In this document: positions 9,738-18,941 of the stretch, in pieces | Numbering within the stretch: the stretch's first letter is position 1 | Layout of the letters: each line of letters starts with the position of its first letter | DNA from: Pseudomonas sp. TNT3 | GTDB lineage: Bacteria > Pseudomonadota > Gammaproteobacteria > Pseudomonadales > Pseudomonadaceae | Direction: 5' to 3' | Length of the DNA: 64,000 bases | Assembly (NCBI RefSeq): GCF_010095445.2 | Contig: NZ_WFGV02000006.1 | Coordinates: 62,001-126,000, forward strand | Notes under the pieces: model-generated | Database searches by the model: none | Seen by the model: the letters and a program-made list of their open reading frames with translations, nothing else | What the model was told of the DNA's origin: nothing | Made by a program: the position numbers and the translations under genes

Positions 9738-11720
9738 TCAAGCCTTGCCGCGGATCAATCGCCGCAAGGCAAAGCGGTTTGGATGACAGGCTTCGGCCAC
9801 GGCCCTGGGCAGTGGCAGGGGTTCAGCGTCGAGCCAGGCCGCTAGTAATTCGCCTGAAATCGGTGCAGTGATCAACCCTCTTGAGCCGTGGCCGCTGTTG
9901 ACATACAAGCCGTTCAGCCAGGGGCAAGGGATGTCCGGGATTTTCCGGGCATCCTTGCTCAAGGCACTGTAGGCGTCGGTGAACGCCTCGGCATCCGCCA
10001 GCGGGCCGACAATCGGCAGGTAATCCGGGCTGGTGCAGCGAAAGGCGGCGCGACCTTCGAGCGCTTCTGGTTGCAGGGTGTCCGCGCCGAGACGTGTAAC
10101 CAGGTCTGGCGAAATTTCTTCGAGCATCTTCAGGTTGCCGGCATGCTCGGCGGCGGTAGGTGTCAGGTCATCGTTGTGGAAATCGAAACTGGCCCCCAGC
10201 GTGTGTTCACCCAGGCGAGCGGTTGCGACGTAGCCTTCGGCGCAGACCACCGTGCTCAAACTGCTGCTTGCAGAGGTCTGGGATAAACGGGTGATCTGTC
10301 CGCGAATCCGTTTGAGGGGCAGGTCGGCGCTGTAGGGGAAACGATTGATCTCGGCGGCGCCGGCCAGCACCACCACCGGTGCCTCGGCCAACAAGGTATC
10401 GCCATCCCAGGCTTGCCACTGACCGTCTGTGCGGCGCAGCTCCAGTACATCGTTATGGGTCTGGACCTGTATGTTCGGATGCGCGGCTTGCCATTCGCAC
10501 AGGGCGGGTGGGTGCACCCAACCTCCTTCGGGGTAAAACAGGCCTCCGGATTGCAACGCGATGCCGGCGAGAAGCTCACAGTGCTCCCGATCCAGCGTGT
10601 GCAATAAATTGTCAGGAAAGGCAGCAGCCAGCTGCGCTTGTCGTTCTGCTTCCTTGGCATTGAACGCCAGCTGCAGTACCCCGCAGTCATCCCAATCGAC
10701 GCCCCGTTGCAAGTGTTCAAGCAGACGTCGGGTGTGGCCGAAGCCGCTCAATATCAATTGCGACAGTGCGGTGCCGTGGGCGGAAAGCTTGAGGTACAAC
10801 ACGCCTTGGGGATTGCCCGAGGCCTCTCGAGCCAGCGCATCGTGGCGATCCAAAAGGCTGACCTGCCAACCCCTCGCCGCGAGGCTGGCGGCGCTGGCAC
10901 AACCAGCCAGGCCGGCGCCGATCACCAAGGCACGACGCTCGCCAGTCGGTGGCGCCGGACGAGCAAACCAGGGCTTGGCGGTCTCCAGTGCCGGAGCATC
11001 TTGCGGCCAACCGAGGAAGGTGCCCCGCAGGATTTCCCACTTGTGTCCAATGCCAGGGGTGCGCTTCATCTTGAAGCCTGCGGCATTTAACAGCCGACGT
11101 ACCCAACCGGTGCTGGTGAAGGTGCTGATGGTCGAGTCAGGCGCTGCCAGGCGGGCCAATTGTGCAAACAGTTCGGCGGTCCACATGTCGGGGTTTTTCG
11201 CCGGAGCAAAGCCGTCGAGAAACCAGGCATCGATCTGTGCGTCCAGTTGTGGCAGTTGCTCCAGCGCATCGCCGATCAGCAGGGTCAGGGTGACGCGGCC
11301 GTTATCCAGCACCAGACGCTGGAACCCTTGATGGATTGCCACGTACTGGGCCAGCAATTGATCGGCAAAGGGCTTGAGCTGCGGCCATAACGCCAGTGCG
11401 CGTTGCAGATCGGGCAAGCTCAAGGGGTACTTTTCGACGCTGACAAAATGCAACCGCGCACCCGCCACCGCGTGCTGCTCGAACAGTTGCCAGGCACATA
11501 AAAAATTCAGCCCGGTGCCGAAACCGGTCTCACCGATCACTAATCGACCGCCAACCGGCAGCGCGGCAAAACGCTCTTGCAGACGGTTTTGCTCGAGGAA
11601 TACGTAACGTGTTTCGTCCAGTCCCGACAGATCGGAAAAATACACATCATCGAACACCCGCGAACGCGGGAGTCCCTGGTCGTCCCAATCGAGCTGGGCG
11701 TGGGGCAATACAGGTTTCAT
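9738..11720 (-). CDS. mnmC: Bifunctional tRNA mnm5s2U34 biosynthesis protein MnmC
   Basis: 660 residues. The N-terminal half is the SAM-dependent methyltransferase (MnmD) with GETGFGTGLNFL near 63-74 and DAWFLDGFAPAKNPDMW near 170. The C-terminal half (about 265-660) is the FAD-dependent oxidoreductase with the dinucleotide motif RRALVIGAGLAGCASA. The enzyme converts cmnm5U to nm5U and then methylates it to mnm5U at the wobble base of tRNAs for Lys, Glu and others. Length and domain order match the fused form of gamma-proteobacteria. It is transcribed divergently from pap and converges on the NEL-effector gene. Confidence 0.95.
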   Translation of the reverse strand: MKPVLPHAQLDWDDQGLPRSRVFDDVYFSDLSGLDETRYVFLEQNRLQERFAALPVGGRLVIGETGFGTGLNFLCAWQLFEQHAVAGARLHFVSVEKYPLSLPDLQRALALWPQLKPFADQLLAQYVAIHQGFQRLVLDNGRVTLTLLIGDALEQLPQLDAQIDAWFLDGFAPAKNPDMWTAELFAQLARLAAPDSTISTFTSTGWVRRLLNAAGFKMKRTPGIGHKWEILRGTFLGWPQDAPALETAKPWFARPAPPTGERRALVIGAGLAGCASAASLAARGWQVSLLDRHDALAREASGNPQGVLYLKLSAHGTALSQLILSGFGHTRRLLEHLQRGVDWDDCGVLQLAFNAKEAERQAQLAAAFPDNLLHTLDREHCELLAGIALQSGGLFYPEGGWVHPPALCEWQAAHPNIQVQTHNDVLELRRTDGQWQAWDGDTLLAEAPVVVLAGAAEINRFPYSADLPLKRIRGQITRLSQTSASSSLSTVVCAEGYVATARLGEHTLGASFDFHNDDLTPTAAEHAGNLKMLEEISPDLVTRLGADTLQPEALEGRAAFRCTSPDYLPIVGPLADAEAFTDAYSALSKDARKIPDIPCPWLNGLYVNSGHGSRGLITAPISGELLAAWLDAEPLPLPRAVAEACHPNRFALRRLIRGKA

Positions 11721-11900
11721 GGCAGGCTCGGCAACGGCAAGGCGGCCATTCTAACTGATCACCGGGGCGGAGCCTGATCCATGGCAATGCAAACCTTCGC
11801 CACCTCGCACAAAATTCTGCGGCAGGCTCGGCAAATGGAATTCTCCCGCGGGAAACTACTCAATCCGCTAGTCTTGCTCAATCTGGAAAGGGAACCATCC

Positions 11901-13415
11901 ATGTTCGAATCTGCCGAAATTGGTCACGCCATCGATAAAGAAACCTATGACGCCGAAGTGCCGGCCTTGCGTGAAGCCTTGCTCGACGCTCAGTTCGAAC
12001 TTCAACAGCAATGCCGGTTTCCGGTCATCGTCCTGATCAACGGCATCGAAGGGGCCGGCAAGGGGGAGACCGTCAAGCTGCTGAACGAATGGATGGACCC
12101 GCGCCTGATCGAGGTCCGTACCTTTGATCAGCAAACCGACGAGGAACTGGCACGCCCGCCCGCCTGGCGTTACTGGCGGATGCTTCCGGCCAAAGGCCGC
12201 ATGGGGGTTTTTTTCGGCAACTGGTACAGCCAGATGTTGCAGGACCGTGTTCACGGGCTGATTAAAGACCCAAGGCTCGACCAAGGCATCAATGCTGCCG
12301 AACGACTGGAGCAGATGCTCTGCGATGAAGGCGCGCTGATCTTCAAATTCTGGTTTCACCTGTCCAAAAAACAAATGAACGCGCGCCTCAAAGCCCTGGC
12401 GGATGATCCGCTGCACAGCTGGCGCATCAGCCCGCTGGATTGGCAGCAATCGAAGACGTACGACAAATTCGTAAAATACGGCGAGCGCGTGTTGCGCCGC
12501 ACCAGTCGTGACTACGCGCCCTGGCATGTGATCGAAGGCGTTGACCCGCATTACCGCAGCTTGACGGTGGGCAGGATTCTGCTTGAGGGCCTGCAAAACG
12601 CTCTGAAACGTCAGACGATTCACCCCGATAAAGTCAGCGCCGCACCGTTGCCGCTGAGTGTCGATCATTTGAACCTGCTCGACAGCCTGGATTTGACCCA
12701 GCATCTGGAAAAGGACGATTACGAGGAGCAGCTGATTACCGAGCAAGCCCGATTCTCCGGGCTGATGCGTGACAAGCGCATGCGCCGCCATGCTTTGGTG
12801 GCTGTGTTCGAAGGCAATGATGCGGCGGGCAAGGGCGGTGCGATTCGCCGCGTTGCGGCAGCGCTGGATCCACGTCAATACAGCATTGTGCCGATTGCCG
12901 CGCCAACTGAAGAGGAGCGGGCACAACCCTATTTGTGGCGTTTCTGGCGGCACATCCCGGCCAAGGGCAAGTTCACCGTGTTTGATCGTTCGTGGTACGG
13001 CCGAGTACTGGTGGAGCGTGTCGAAGAGTTCTGCCCACCGGCGGACTGGTTGCGGGCCTACAGCGAAATCAATGATTTCGAAGAGCAGCTCACCGACGCC
13101 GGAGTGATCGTGGTCAAATTCTGGCTGTCCATCGACAAGCAGACGCAACTGGAGCGCTTTCAGGCCCGGGAAGAGATTCCATTCAAACGCTTCAAGATCA
13201 CCGAAGACGACTGGCGCAACCGCGAAAAATGGGACGCCTACCGCGCGGCAGTTGGCGACATGGTCGACCGCACCAGCACCGAGATCGCGCCCTGGACCCT
13301 GGTGGAAGCCAATGACAAGCGCTGGGCCCGGGTCAAAGTCTTGCGCACGATCAATCTGGCGCTGGAAGAAGCCTTCGAAAAGTCGGACAAGAAGGCAAAG
13401 AAACACAAGGATTGA
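11901..13415 (+). CDS. pap: Polyphosphate:AMP phosphotransferase (two-domain PPK2)
   Basis: 504 residues from the ATG at 11901, chosen because GGAAAGGGA lies just upstream and the family begins here; the frame stays open another 40 codons upstream without family likeness. Two PPK2 domains are present in tandem, each with a Walker A motif: GIEGAGKGET in the first half and EGNDAAGKGGAIRR in the second, plus two copies of a PAKG(R/K)-x-x-VF motif. Two-domain PPK2 enzymes (class II; PAO1 PA3455 by memory) phosphorylate AMP to ADP with polyphosphate. It is cytoplasmic. The gene is followed after about 100 bp by a thiolase, as in PAO1. Confidence 0.93.
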   Translation: MFESAEIGHAIDKETYDAEVPALREALLDAQFELQQQCRFPVIVLINGIEGAGKGETVKLLNEWMDPRLIEVRTFDQQTDEELARPPAWRYWRMLPAKGRMGVFFGNWYSQMLQDRVHGLIKDPRLDQGINAAERLEQMLCDEGALIFKFWFHLSKKQMNARLKALADDPLHSWRISPLDWQQSKTYDKFVKYGERVLRRTSRDYAPWHVIEGVDPHYRSLTVGRILLEGLQNALKRQTIHPDKVSAAPLPLSVDHLNLLDSLDLTQHLEKDDYEEQLITEQARFSGLMRDKRMRRHALVAVFEGNDAAGKGGAIRRVAAALDPRQYSIVPIAAPTEEERAQPYLWRFWRHIPAKGKFTVFDRSWYGRVLVERVEEFCPPADWLRAYSEINDFEEQLTDAGVIVVKFWLSIDKQTQLERFQAREEIPFKRFKITEDDWRNREKWDAYRAAVGDMVDRTSTEIAPWTLVEANDKRWARVKVLRTINLALEEAFEKSDKKAKKHKD

Positions 13416-13517
13416 GTCGATGGCTGCGCATACGCGAGGTGAATGATTGTCGCAGTCGGTGAAGGGGTGGACTTATGCTCAGTCCACTCTCAACCGACAA
13501 CAACAATGAGGTATGCC

Positions 13518-14702
13518 ATGCGTGAAGTGGTGATCGTCGACAGCGTGCGGACCGGCCTGGCCAAATCCTTTCGCGGCAAATTCAACCAGACCCGCCCCGA
13601 CGACATGGCGGCCCATTGCGTCAATGCGCTGCTGGCCCGCTCAGGCATTGATCCGGCCAGTGTCGAGGACTGTATTGTCGGCGCCGGATCAAACGAAGGT
13701 GCCCAAGGGTTCAATATTGGACGCAACGTCGCCGTGCTGTCCCGTCTGGGCATAGGCACTGCCGGCATGACCCTCAATCGCTTCTGTTCGTCTGGCTTGC
13801 AGGCGATCGCCATCGCCGCCAACCAGATCGCTTCGGGTTGCAGCGACATCATCGTCGCCGGTGGTGTCGAGTCGATCAGCTTGACCATGAAAAGTGTCAA
13901 CACCGACAACCTGATCAATCCGCTACTGAAAGAGCAGGTACCGGGGATTTATTTTCCGATGGGCCAAACCGCCGAGATCGTCGCTCGTCGATACAACGTC
14001 AGCCGCGAAGAGCAGGACCGGTATGCGTTGCAGAGCCAGCTGCGCACCGCCCAGGCTCAGGCTGCGGGATTGTTCGATGACGAAATCGTGTCGATGGCGG
14101 TGAAATACCGCGTTGAAGACAAGGCGACCGGCCAGGTGCAGATACTCGACGGCATCGTCGATCGTGACGATTGCAATCGCCCGGATACCACGCTGGAAAG
14201 CCTGGCCGGGCTGAAGCCGGTATTTGCCGAAGACGGTTCGGTAACCGCGGGCAATTCTTCACAGCTCTCCGACGGTGCTTCGATGACCCTGGTGATGAGC
14301 CTGGAAAAAGCCCTGGAACTTGGGCTCAAACCCAAAGCCTTCTTCCGTGGTGTTACCGTCGCCGGGTGCGAGCCTGACGAGATGGGCATCGGCCCGGTTT
14401 TTTCGGTGCCTAAATTGCTCAAGGCCAAGGGTTTGCAGATTGCCGACATTGATCTGTGGGAACTCAACGAAGCGTTCGCGTCACAGTGCCTGTACAGCCG
14501 TAACCGGCTGGAAATCGACAACGAAAAATACAACGTCAACGGCGGCTCGATTTCCATCGGCCATCCTTTCGGTATGACCGGGTCGCGTCAGGTCGGGCAT
14601 CTGGTGCGTGAGTTGCAGCGGCGTAAACTGCGTTACGGCGTTGTGACCATGTGCGTGGGTGGCGGGATGGGCGCGACGGGGTTGTTTGAGGCGGTGCTTT
14701 GA
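13518..14702 (+). CDS. Acetyl-CoA C-acyltransferase (thiolase)
   Basis: 394 residues from the ATG at 13518. An in-frame ATG also exists at 13506, but the GAGG at 13508-13511 is a well-placed ribosome site for 13518 and family members begin MREVVIVDSVRTG. Catalytic features are complete: Cys90 in NRFCSSGLQ, the His in SISIGHPFGMTGSR and the second Cys in MCVGGGMGATG. WELNEAFASQ is the thiolase NEAF segment. It cleaves 3-ketoacyl-CoA or forms acetoacetyl-CoA; substrate length cannot be read from sequence, and no beta-oxidation partner is adjacent, so it is not the FadA of a FadBA pair. Confidence 0.9.
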   Translation: MREVVIVDSVRTGLAKSFRGKFNQTRPDDMAAHCVNALLARSGIDPASVEDCIVGAGSNEGAQGFNIGRNVAVLSRLGIGTAGMTLNRFCSSGLQAIAIAANQIASGCSDIIVAGGVESISLTMKSVNTDNLINPLLKEQVPGIYFPMGQTAEIVARRYNVSREEQDRYALQSQLRTAQAQAAGLFDDEIVSMAVKYRVEDKATGQVQILDGIVDRDDCNRPDTTLESLAGLKPVFAEDGSVTAGNSSQLSDGASMTLVMSLEKALELGLKPKAFFRGVTVAGCEPDEMGIGPVFSVPKLLKAKGLQIADIDLWELNEAFASQCLYSRNRLEIDNEKYNVNGGSISIGHPFGMTGSRQVGHLVRELQRRKLRYGVVTMCVGGGMGATGLFEAVL

Positions 14703-14840
14703 GTCTCGAAAGATTTGTGTTGCCTGCTCAATAGCCATCGCGAGCAGGCTCACTCCTACAGGGATTTGGTGTGCGCCGATGATCCAGTGTGGGAGCCGAG
14801 CTTGGTCTGGGCGGCATTCCGACGATGGCAGCGCCCCGGT

Positions 14841-15035
14841 CTACCGCCTGGCACTTAAATTCTGCATCCGCTCGATATACGCCTGAATCTCCCGCGCCGC
14901 TTGCTCGGGGTTTTCGAACGGCCCTTCCTGGGTGTTTTCCCGGGTACTGAAATACAACTCCCCGTTGATTCGACATATCCGGTCGCTGCGAAAGTGCGTA
15001 GCGGGGGCGTTGTCCTGGGCGCGCATGCCGTACAT
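14841..15035 (-). CDS. Small conserved protein, DUF6316-like
   Basis: 64 residues, start ATG at 15033-15035 behind AGGAGAACTCC, which fixes the start; the frame extends 13 codons further upstream without a ribosome site. The protein begins MYGMRAQDNAPATHFRSDRI and ends in an amphipathic helix rich in Glu, Ala and Gln. I recognise it as the short Pseudomonas family DUF6316, of unknown function. There are no membrane segments, Cys clusters or signal peptide. It lies alone between a convergent thiolase gene and a divergent DMT transporter gene. Confidence 0.75.
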   Translation of the reverse strand: MYGMRAQDNAPATHFRSDRICRINGELYFSTRENTQEGPFENPEQAAREIQAYIERMQNLSARR

Positions 15036-15245
15036 GGAGTTCTCCTGACGCTGTATTCCTGTGGGCGGATCCAATCAGCTTATGTCTGAACCTGTTGAAG
15101 CGCCCGACCATCTGATCGACGGCTTAGGCCCGTCAAACGAAACGACCTGCACAGTTGCATTCGCGGCCGGGGGGTAACTGTCCCTGTGTGGGGTCAGGCG
15201 TTGCGCCTAGAATGACGGTTCTCGCCAATTGGCTTCGGGGTTCGC

Positions 15246-16208
15246 ATGCACATTTCATCGGGTCGCTGGGTATACGGTCTGTTCCTCGCCTTGCTGACCG
15301 CAGTGCTGTGGGGAATCCTGCCGATCAAGCTCAAGCAAGTGCTGCAGGTGATGGATCCGGTCACGGTCACCTGGTTTCGCCTGGCGGTTTCCGGCGGATG
15401 CCTGTTCATTTATCTCGCGGCAACCAGACGCCTGCCGAGCTACAAAGTGCTCGGTCCCCGCGGTGGGTGGTTGGTGTTAATGGCCGTGCTCGGCCTCGTC
15501 GGCAACTATGTGCTGTATTTGATGGGGCTTAACCTGCTCAGCCCGGGCACTGCGCAGTTGGTCGTACAGATGGGGCCAATCATGTTGTTGATCGCCAGCC
15601 TGTTTGTGTTCAAGGAACGCTTTAGCGTGGGGCAGGGGATTGGCCTGCTGGTACTGCTGATCGGTTTTGCATTGTTTTTTAACCAGCGTTTGAGTGAATT
15701 GCTCACTTCCCTGACGGATTACACGGCCGGCGTACTACTGGTGTTGTTGGCGTCCACGGTCTGGACGTTTTATGCCTTGGGGCAAAAACAGCTGCTGACG
15801 GTGTGGAATTCGTTGCAGGTGATGATGGTGATCTACCTGTTTTGCGCGGCATTGCTGACACCCTGGGTGCATCCGCTGGAAGTAATGCAACTGACGCCGC
15901 TGCAAGGATGGCTGTTGCTGGCGTGCTGCATGAATACCCTGATTGCCTATGGCGCATTTGCCGAGGCGTTGGCCCATTGGGAAGCGTCGCGGGTCAGTGC
16001 GACCCTGGCGATTACACCCCTGGTGACCTTTGTCGCGGTGGCGTTCGCGGCCTGGATGTGGCCGGAGTATGTGCACGCTGAAACGATCAATGGCCTGGGG
16101 TATGGCGGGGCGGTGCTGGTAGTGCTGGGCTCGGCGCTGGTGGCGTTGGGACCTTCGTTGATCGCAGGACTGAAAGCGCGGCGGGTGCGGATGGCGGTGG
16201 ATCGTTAG
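15246..16208 (+). CDS. EamA/RhaT-family drug/metabolite transporter (DMT superfamily)
   Basis: 320 residues, almost entirely hydrophobic, with about ten predicted membrane helices in two repeated EamA domains (about 10-145 and 160-300). The first helix includes ALLTAVLWGILPIKLKQ, a typical EamA start with a conserved Trp-Gly and Pro. The substrate is unknown; family members export amino acids or other metabolites through the inner membrane. No regulator or enzyme gene is coupled to it. It converges on fumC across a REPIN. Confidence 0.88.
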   Translation: MHISSGRWVYGLFLALLTAVLWGILPIKLKQVLQVMDPVTVTWFRLAVSGGCLFIYLAATRRLPSYKVLGPRGGWLVLMAVLGLVGNYVLYLMGLNLLSPGTAQLVVQMGPIMLLIASLFVFKERFSVGQGIGLLVLLIGFALFFNQRLSELLTSLTDYTAGVLLVLLASTVWTFYALGQKQLLTVWNSLQVMMVIYLFCAALLTPWVHPLEVMQLTPLQGWLLLACCMNTLIAYGAFAEALAHWEASRVSATLAITPLVTFVAVAFAAWMWPEYVHAETINGLGYGGAVLVVLGSALVALGPSLIAGLKARRVRMAVDR

Positions 16209-16221
16209 ACCGCGTCATCGT

Positions 16222-16290
16222 TCATCGCGGGCAAGCCTTGCTCCCACAGAGATATGCGATCACCTGTGGGAGCGGGCTTGCCCGCGATGA
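16222..16290. repeat. REPIN (REP pair, TCATCGCGGGCAAGCC family)
   Basis: Two inverted copies of the Pseudomonas REP core: TCATCGCGGGCAAGCC at 16222-16237 and GGCTTGCCCGCGATGA at 16275-16290, each followed inward by a GCTCCCACAG arm. They lie between convergent genes (the EamA transporter and fumC) and could act as a bidirectional hairpin. Confidence 0.88.
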
Positions 16291-16313
16291 CTGACCGTCA
16301 GACGCCTGAAATC

Positions 16314-17708
16314 TTACCCCTTGGCACCCGCCTCCAGCATATTCTCCGGCCGCACCCAGGCATCAAACTCTTCATCCGTTAGATAACCCAGCTGCAGCGC
16401 TGCCTCACGCAAGGTCAGGCCCTCGCTGTAAGCCTTCTTGGCAATTTCCGCCGATTTGTCATAGCCGATGTGCGGATTGAGCGCCGTCACCAACATCAAA
16501 CCACGCTCCAGATGTTCAGCCATTTTCGCCGCATCCGGCTCAAGGCCCGCAATGCAGTGCTGCTGGAAGTTGCTGCAGCCATCGCCCAGCAGGCGAATCG
16601 ATTGCAGCAGGTTGTGGATGATCACCGGTTTAAACACGTTTAGCTGCAAGTGGCCCTGGCTCGCGGCGAAACCGATCGCCACGTCGTTGCCCATGACCTG
16701 ACACGCCAGCATCGACAACGCTTCGCACTGGGTCGGATTGACCTTGCCGGGCATGATCGAGCTCCCGGGTTCGTTGGCGGGCAGTTTGACTTCGGCAAAA
16801 CCGGCTCTCGGCCCTGAACCCAGGAGGCGCAAGTCGTTGGCGATTTTCATCAGGGTGACCGCGAGGGTCTTCAGCGCGCCGGACAGCGTGGTCAGCGGCT
16901 CATGGCCGGCCAGTGCGGCAAATTTATTGGGAGCGGTGACGAACGGCAAACCGGAGAGGGCCGCAAGTTCAGCGGCGATGGCTTCGCCGAAACCGTGCGG
17001 CGAATTCAAACCGGTGCCGACGGCCGTGCCGCCCTGTGCCAGTTCGCAGACGGCCGGCAGCGCGCTGCGGATCGCTCGTTCGGCGTAATCCAGCTGGGCG
17101 ATGAATGCCGAGATTTCCTGGCCGAAGGTGATCGGCGTGGCGTCCATCATGTGTGTCCGGCCAGTCTTGACCAGCTTCATGTGGCGCGCGGCCAGCTCGG
17201 CCAGACCGCCAGACAGTTCACTGATGGCTGGTAACAAATGCTGCTGCACGGCCTGGGCTGCCGCAATGTGCATGGCCGTAGGGAAGCAATCGTTGGAACT
17301 CTGGGAGCGGTTAACGTGATCGTTGGGATGCACGGGGGATTTGCCACCGCGCGGATTGCCGGCCAGCTCATTGGCACGTCCGGCGATCACTTCGTTGACG
17401 TTCATGTTGCTCTGGGTGCCACTGCCGGTCTGCCAGACCACCAGGGGAAATTGATCATCATGGCTACCATCGAGCACTTCGTCGGCGGCCTGTTCGATCA
17501 GGCGGGCAATGTCGGCAGGCACGTCGCCATTACGGTCATTGACCCGAGAAGCGGCTTTCTTGATCAGGGCCAGGGCGTGCAGCACCGCCAGCGGCATGCG
17601 TTCAGTGCCAATGGCAAAGTTGATCAGCGAGCGTTGCGTCTGAGCGCCCCAATAGGCTTCATCCGGGACTTCAACCTGGCCAAGGCTGTCGGTTTCGATA
17701 CGGCTCAT
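16314..17708 (-). CDS. fumC: Class II fumarate hydratase
   Basis: 464 residues from the ATG at 17706-17708 ([20 protein letters not shown]), with AGGAG about 8 bp upstream; an ATG one codon earlier is an equally close alternative. The fumarase/aspartase signature [11 protein letters not shown] is intact, as are [11 protein letters not shown] and the SSND motif in [15 protein letters not shown]. It hydrates fumarate to L-malate in the TCA cycle without an iron-sulfur cluster. No sodA or Fur-type genes are adjacent. The order fumC-DUF2059-bolA-trhO matches PAO1 fumC2 (PA0854), not fumC1, by memory. Confidence 0.95.
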   Translation of the reverse strand: MSRIETDSLGQVEVPDEAYWGAQTQRSLINFAIGTERMPLAVLHALALIKKAASRVNDRNGDVPADIARLIEQAADEVLDGSHDDQFPLVVWQTGSGTQSNMNVNEVIAGRANELAGNPRGGKSPVHPNDHVNRSQSSNDCFPTAMHIAAAQAVQQHLLPAISELSGGLAELAARHMKLVKTGRTHMMDATPITFGQEISAFIAQLDYAERAIRSALPAVCELAQGGTAVGTGLNSPHGFGEAIAAELAALSGLPFVTAPNKFAALAGHEPLTTLSGALKTLAVTLMKIANDLRLLGSGPRAGFAEVKLPANEPGSSIMPGKVNPTQCEALSMLACQVMGNDVAIGFAASQGHLQLNVFKPVIIHNLLQSIRLLGDGCSNFQQHCIAGLEPDAAKMAEHLERGLMLVTALNPHIGYDKSAEIAKKAYSEGLTLREAALQLGYLTDEEFDAWVRPENMLEAGAKG

Positions 17709-17900
17709 CATGCACACTCCTGTAGGTCTGATAGCGCAGTTTAGGCCGTGATCGTCCGCCGTGGTTCCATCCGTCTCGAATTTGCCTGTTAAACCCCTCT
17801 AAATAAGGCCCCACAAGGCTTGGGGTTGAGTGACACACTTTTTTAGGCGCAGAATGGACGCCCTTGGGGTTTTACCTCGCCTGCTAGAAAAGGAAACTCG

Positions 17901-18422
17901 ATGACTCGTCTTCGTGCCATCTGTACCGCGGTTGCACTGGTTTGCGCCAGCGGCCCTGTTTTTGCCGATACCGCCAGCCACAACGCCAGTGCCGAGGCTT
18001 TCCTGACCCTGGCGCACGCTGACAAATTGGGCACTCCGGTGTACATGCAAGTGCAGCAAATGTTCGCTCAGCGCTTTGAACAAACCAAAGCACCTGAATC
18101 GAAAAAAGCGCTGCTGGAAACCTATCAGGCCAAGGCCAACGCTGCGCTTGACCAAGCCATTGGCTGGAACAAGCTGAAGCCGGACATGGTCAAGCTCTAC
18201 ACCACCAACTTCAGTGAATCCGAGCTCAAGGACCTGGTAGCGTTCTACAAGTCCCCACTGGGCAAGAAAGTCCTGGAAAAAATGCCTCAGCTGACTCAGC
18301 AATCGGCTCAGATGACTCAGGCCAAGCTGGAAAGCGCGGTGCCTGTGGTCAACAAGCTGCTGGCTGACATGACGGCCGAGCTGGAGCCTAAAGGCGCCGC
18401 TCCTGCCAAGAAAAAGCCGTAA
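17901..18422 (+). CDS. Periplasmic DUF2059-family protein
   Basis: 173 residues. A signal peptide is clear: MTRLRAICTAVALVCASGPVFA followed by DTASHN, with an AxA-type cleavage site. The mature part is helical and charged; residues about 80-150 carry the DUF2059 core (ELKDLVAFYKSPLGKKVLEK). The C-terminus is Lys/Pro rich. Function is unknown; family members are periplasmic or secreted. It lies 12 bp upstream of bolA on the same strand, so the two are probably one transcript. Confidence 0.88.
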   Translation: MTRLRAICTAVALVCASGPVFADTASHNASAEAFLTLAHADKLGTPVYMQVQQMFAQRFEQTKAPESKKALLETYQAKANAALDQAIGWNKLKPDMVKLYTTNFSESELKDLVAFYKSPLGKKVLEKMPQLTQQSAQMTQAKLESAVPVVNKLLADMTAELEPKGAAPAKKKP

Positions 18423-18434
18423 GCGGAGTTCGGT

Positions 18435-18734
18435 ATGAGCATGCAACAACGCATTGAGTCGACGCTGGGCCTGTTACAGCCCGAGCACTTGCAGGTGCTG
18501 GATGAAAGCCACATGCACAGTCGCGGGTTGCAAACCCACTTCAAGGCAGTGGTGGTCAGTCAGCAGTTCGAAGGGCTCAACAGAGTCAAGCGTCACCAGA
18601 AGGTCTACGGCACGCTCGGTGAGCTGATGGGCGAATTTCATGCGTTGGCGCTGCATACCTATACGCCTGAAGAATGGGCACAGATCGACGCGGCCCCGGC
18701 TTCGCCGACCTGTGCGGGCGGCAGCAAGCATTAA
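18435..18734 (+). CDS. bolA: BolA-family protein
   Basis: 99 residues, BolA/IbaG fold. DESHMHSRGLQTHFKAVVVS carries the conserved serine-His region and the helix-turn-helix-like core continues through RVKRHQKVYGTLGELM. The conserved His residues are those that, in the family, bind a [2Fe-2S] cluster with monothiol glutaredoxins. It is 12 bp after the DUF2059 gene with a GCGGAG ribosome site. The C-terminus (CAGGSKH) has an extra Cys. Confidence 0.92.
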   Translation: MSMQQRIESTLGLLQPEHLQVLDESHMHSRGLQTHFKAVVVSQQFEGLNRVKRHQKVYGTLGELMGEFHALALHTYTPEEWAQIDAAPASPTCAGGSKH

Positions 18735-18743
18735 GCAGATCAA

Positions 18744-18821
18744 AAGATCGCAGCCTGCGGCAGCTCCTACAGGGTTGCGCAAGGCCGTGCTTTTGTAGGA
18801 GCTGCCGAAGGCTGCGATCTT
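18744..18821. repeat. REPIN (GATCGCAGCCT family) after bolA
   Basis: Inverted arms at 18744-18770 (AAGATCGCAGCCTGCGGCAG and onward) and 18795-18821, with a short loop. This is the second REP family of the window, shared with 32098-32168 and 53181-53262. Confidence 0.88.
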
Positions 18822-18864
18822 GGCCATCTAAAGCCAATCGCTGCTGTTTTTTGTTAGAATCCGC

Positions 18865-18894
18865 AACGCGCCGCTAACCCGGCGCGTTTTTTTT
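18865..18894 (+). terminator. Rho-independent terminator downstream of bolA
   Basis: AACGCGCC at 18865-18872 pairs perfectly with GGCGCGTT at 18881-18888, followed by eight T (18887-18894). It probably ends the DUF2059-bolA transcript, but it lies only about 47 bp before the trhO start codon, leaving little room for a separate trhO promoter. Confidence 0.85.
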
Positions 18895-18941
18895 CGCATC
18901 CGGTTCACCCTTTACGAGGGTAGCCACCTGGAGAAACACCC

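Noticed and set aside
11868..13406. 512-codon open frame on the minus strand
   Set aside because: Antisense to pap, which has both PPK2 Walker motifs; no domain in the reverse frame.
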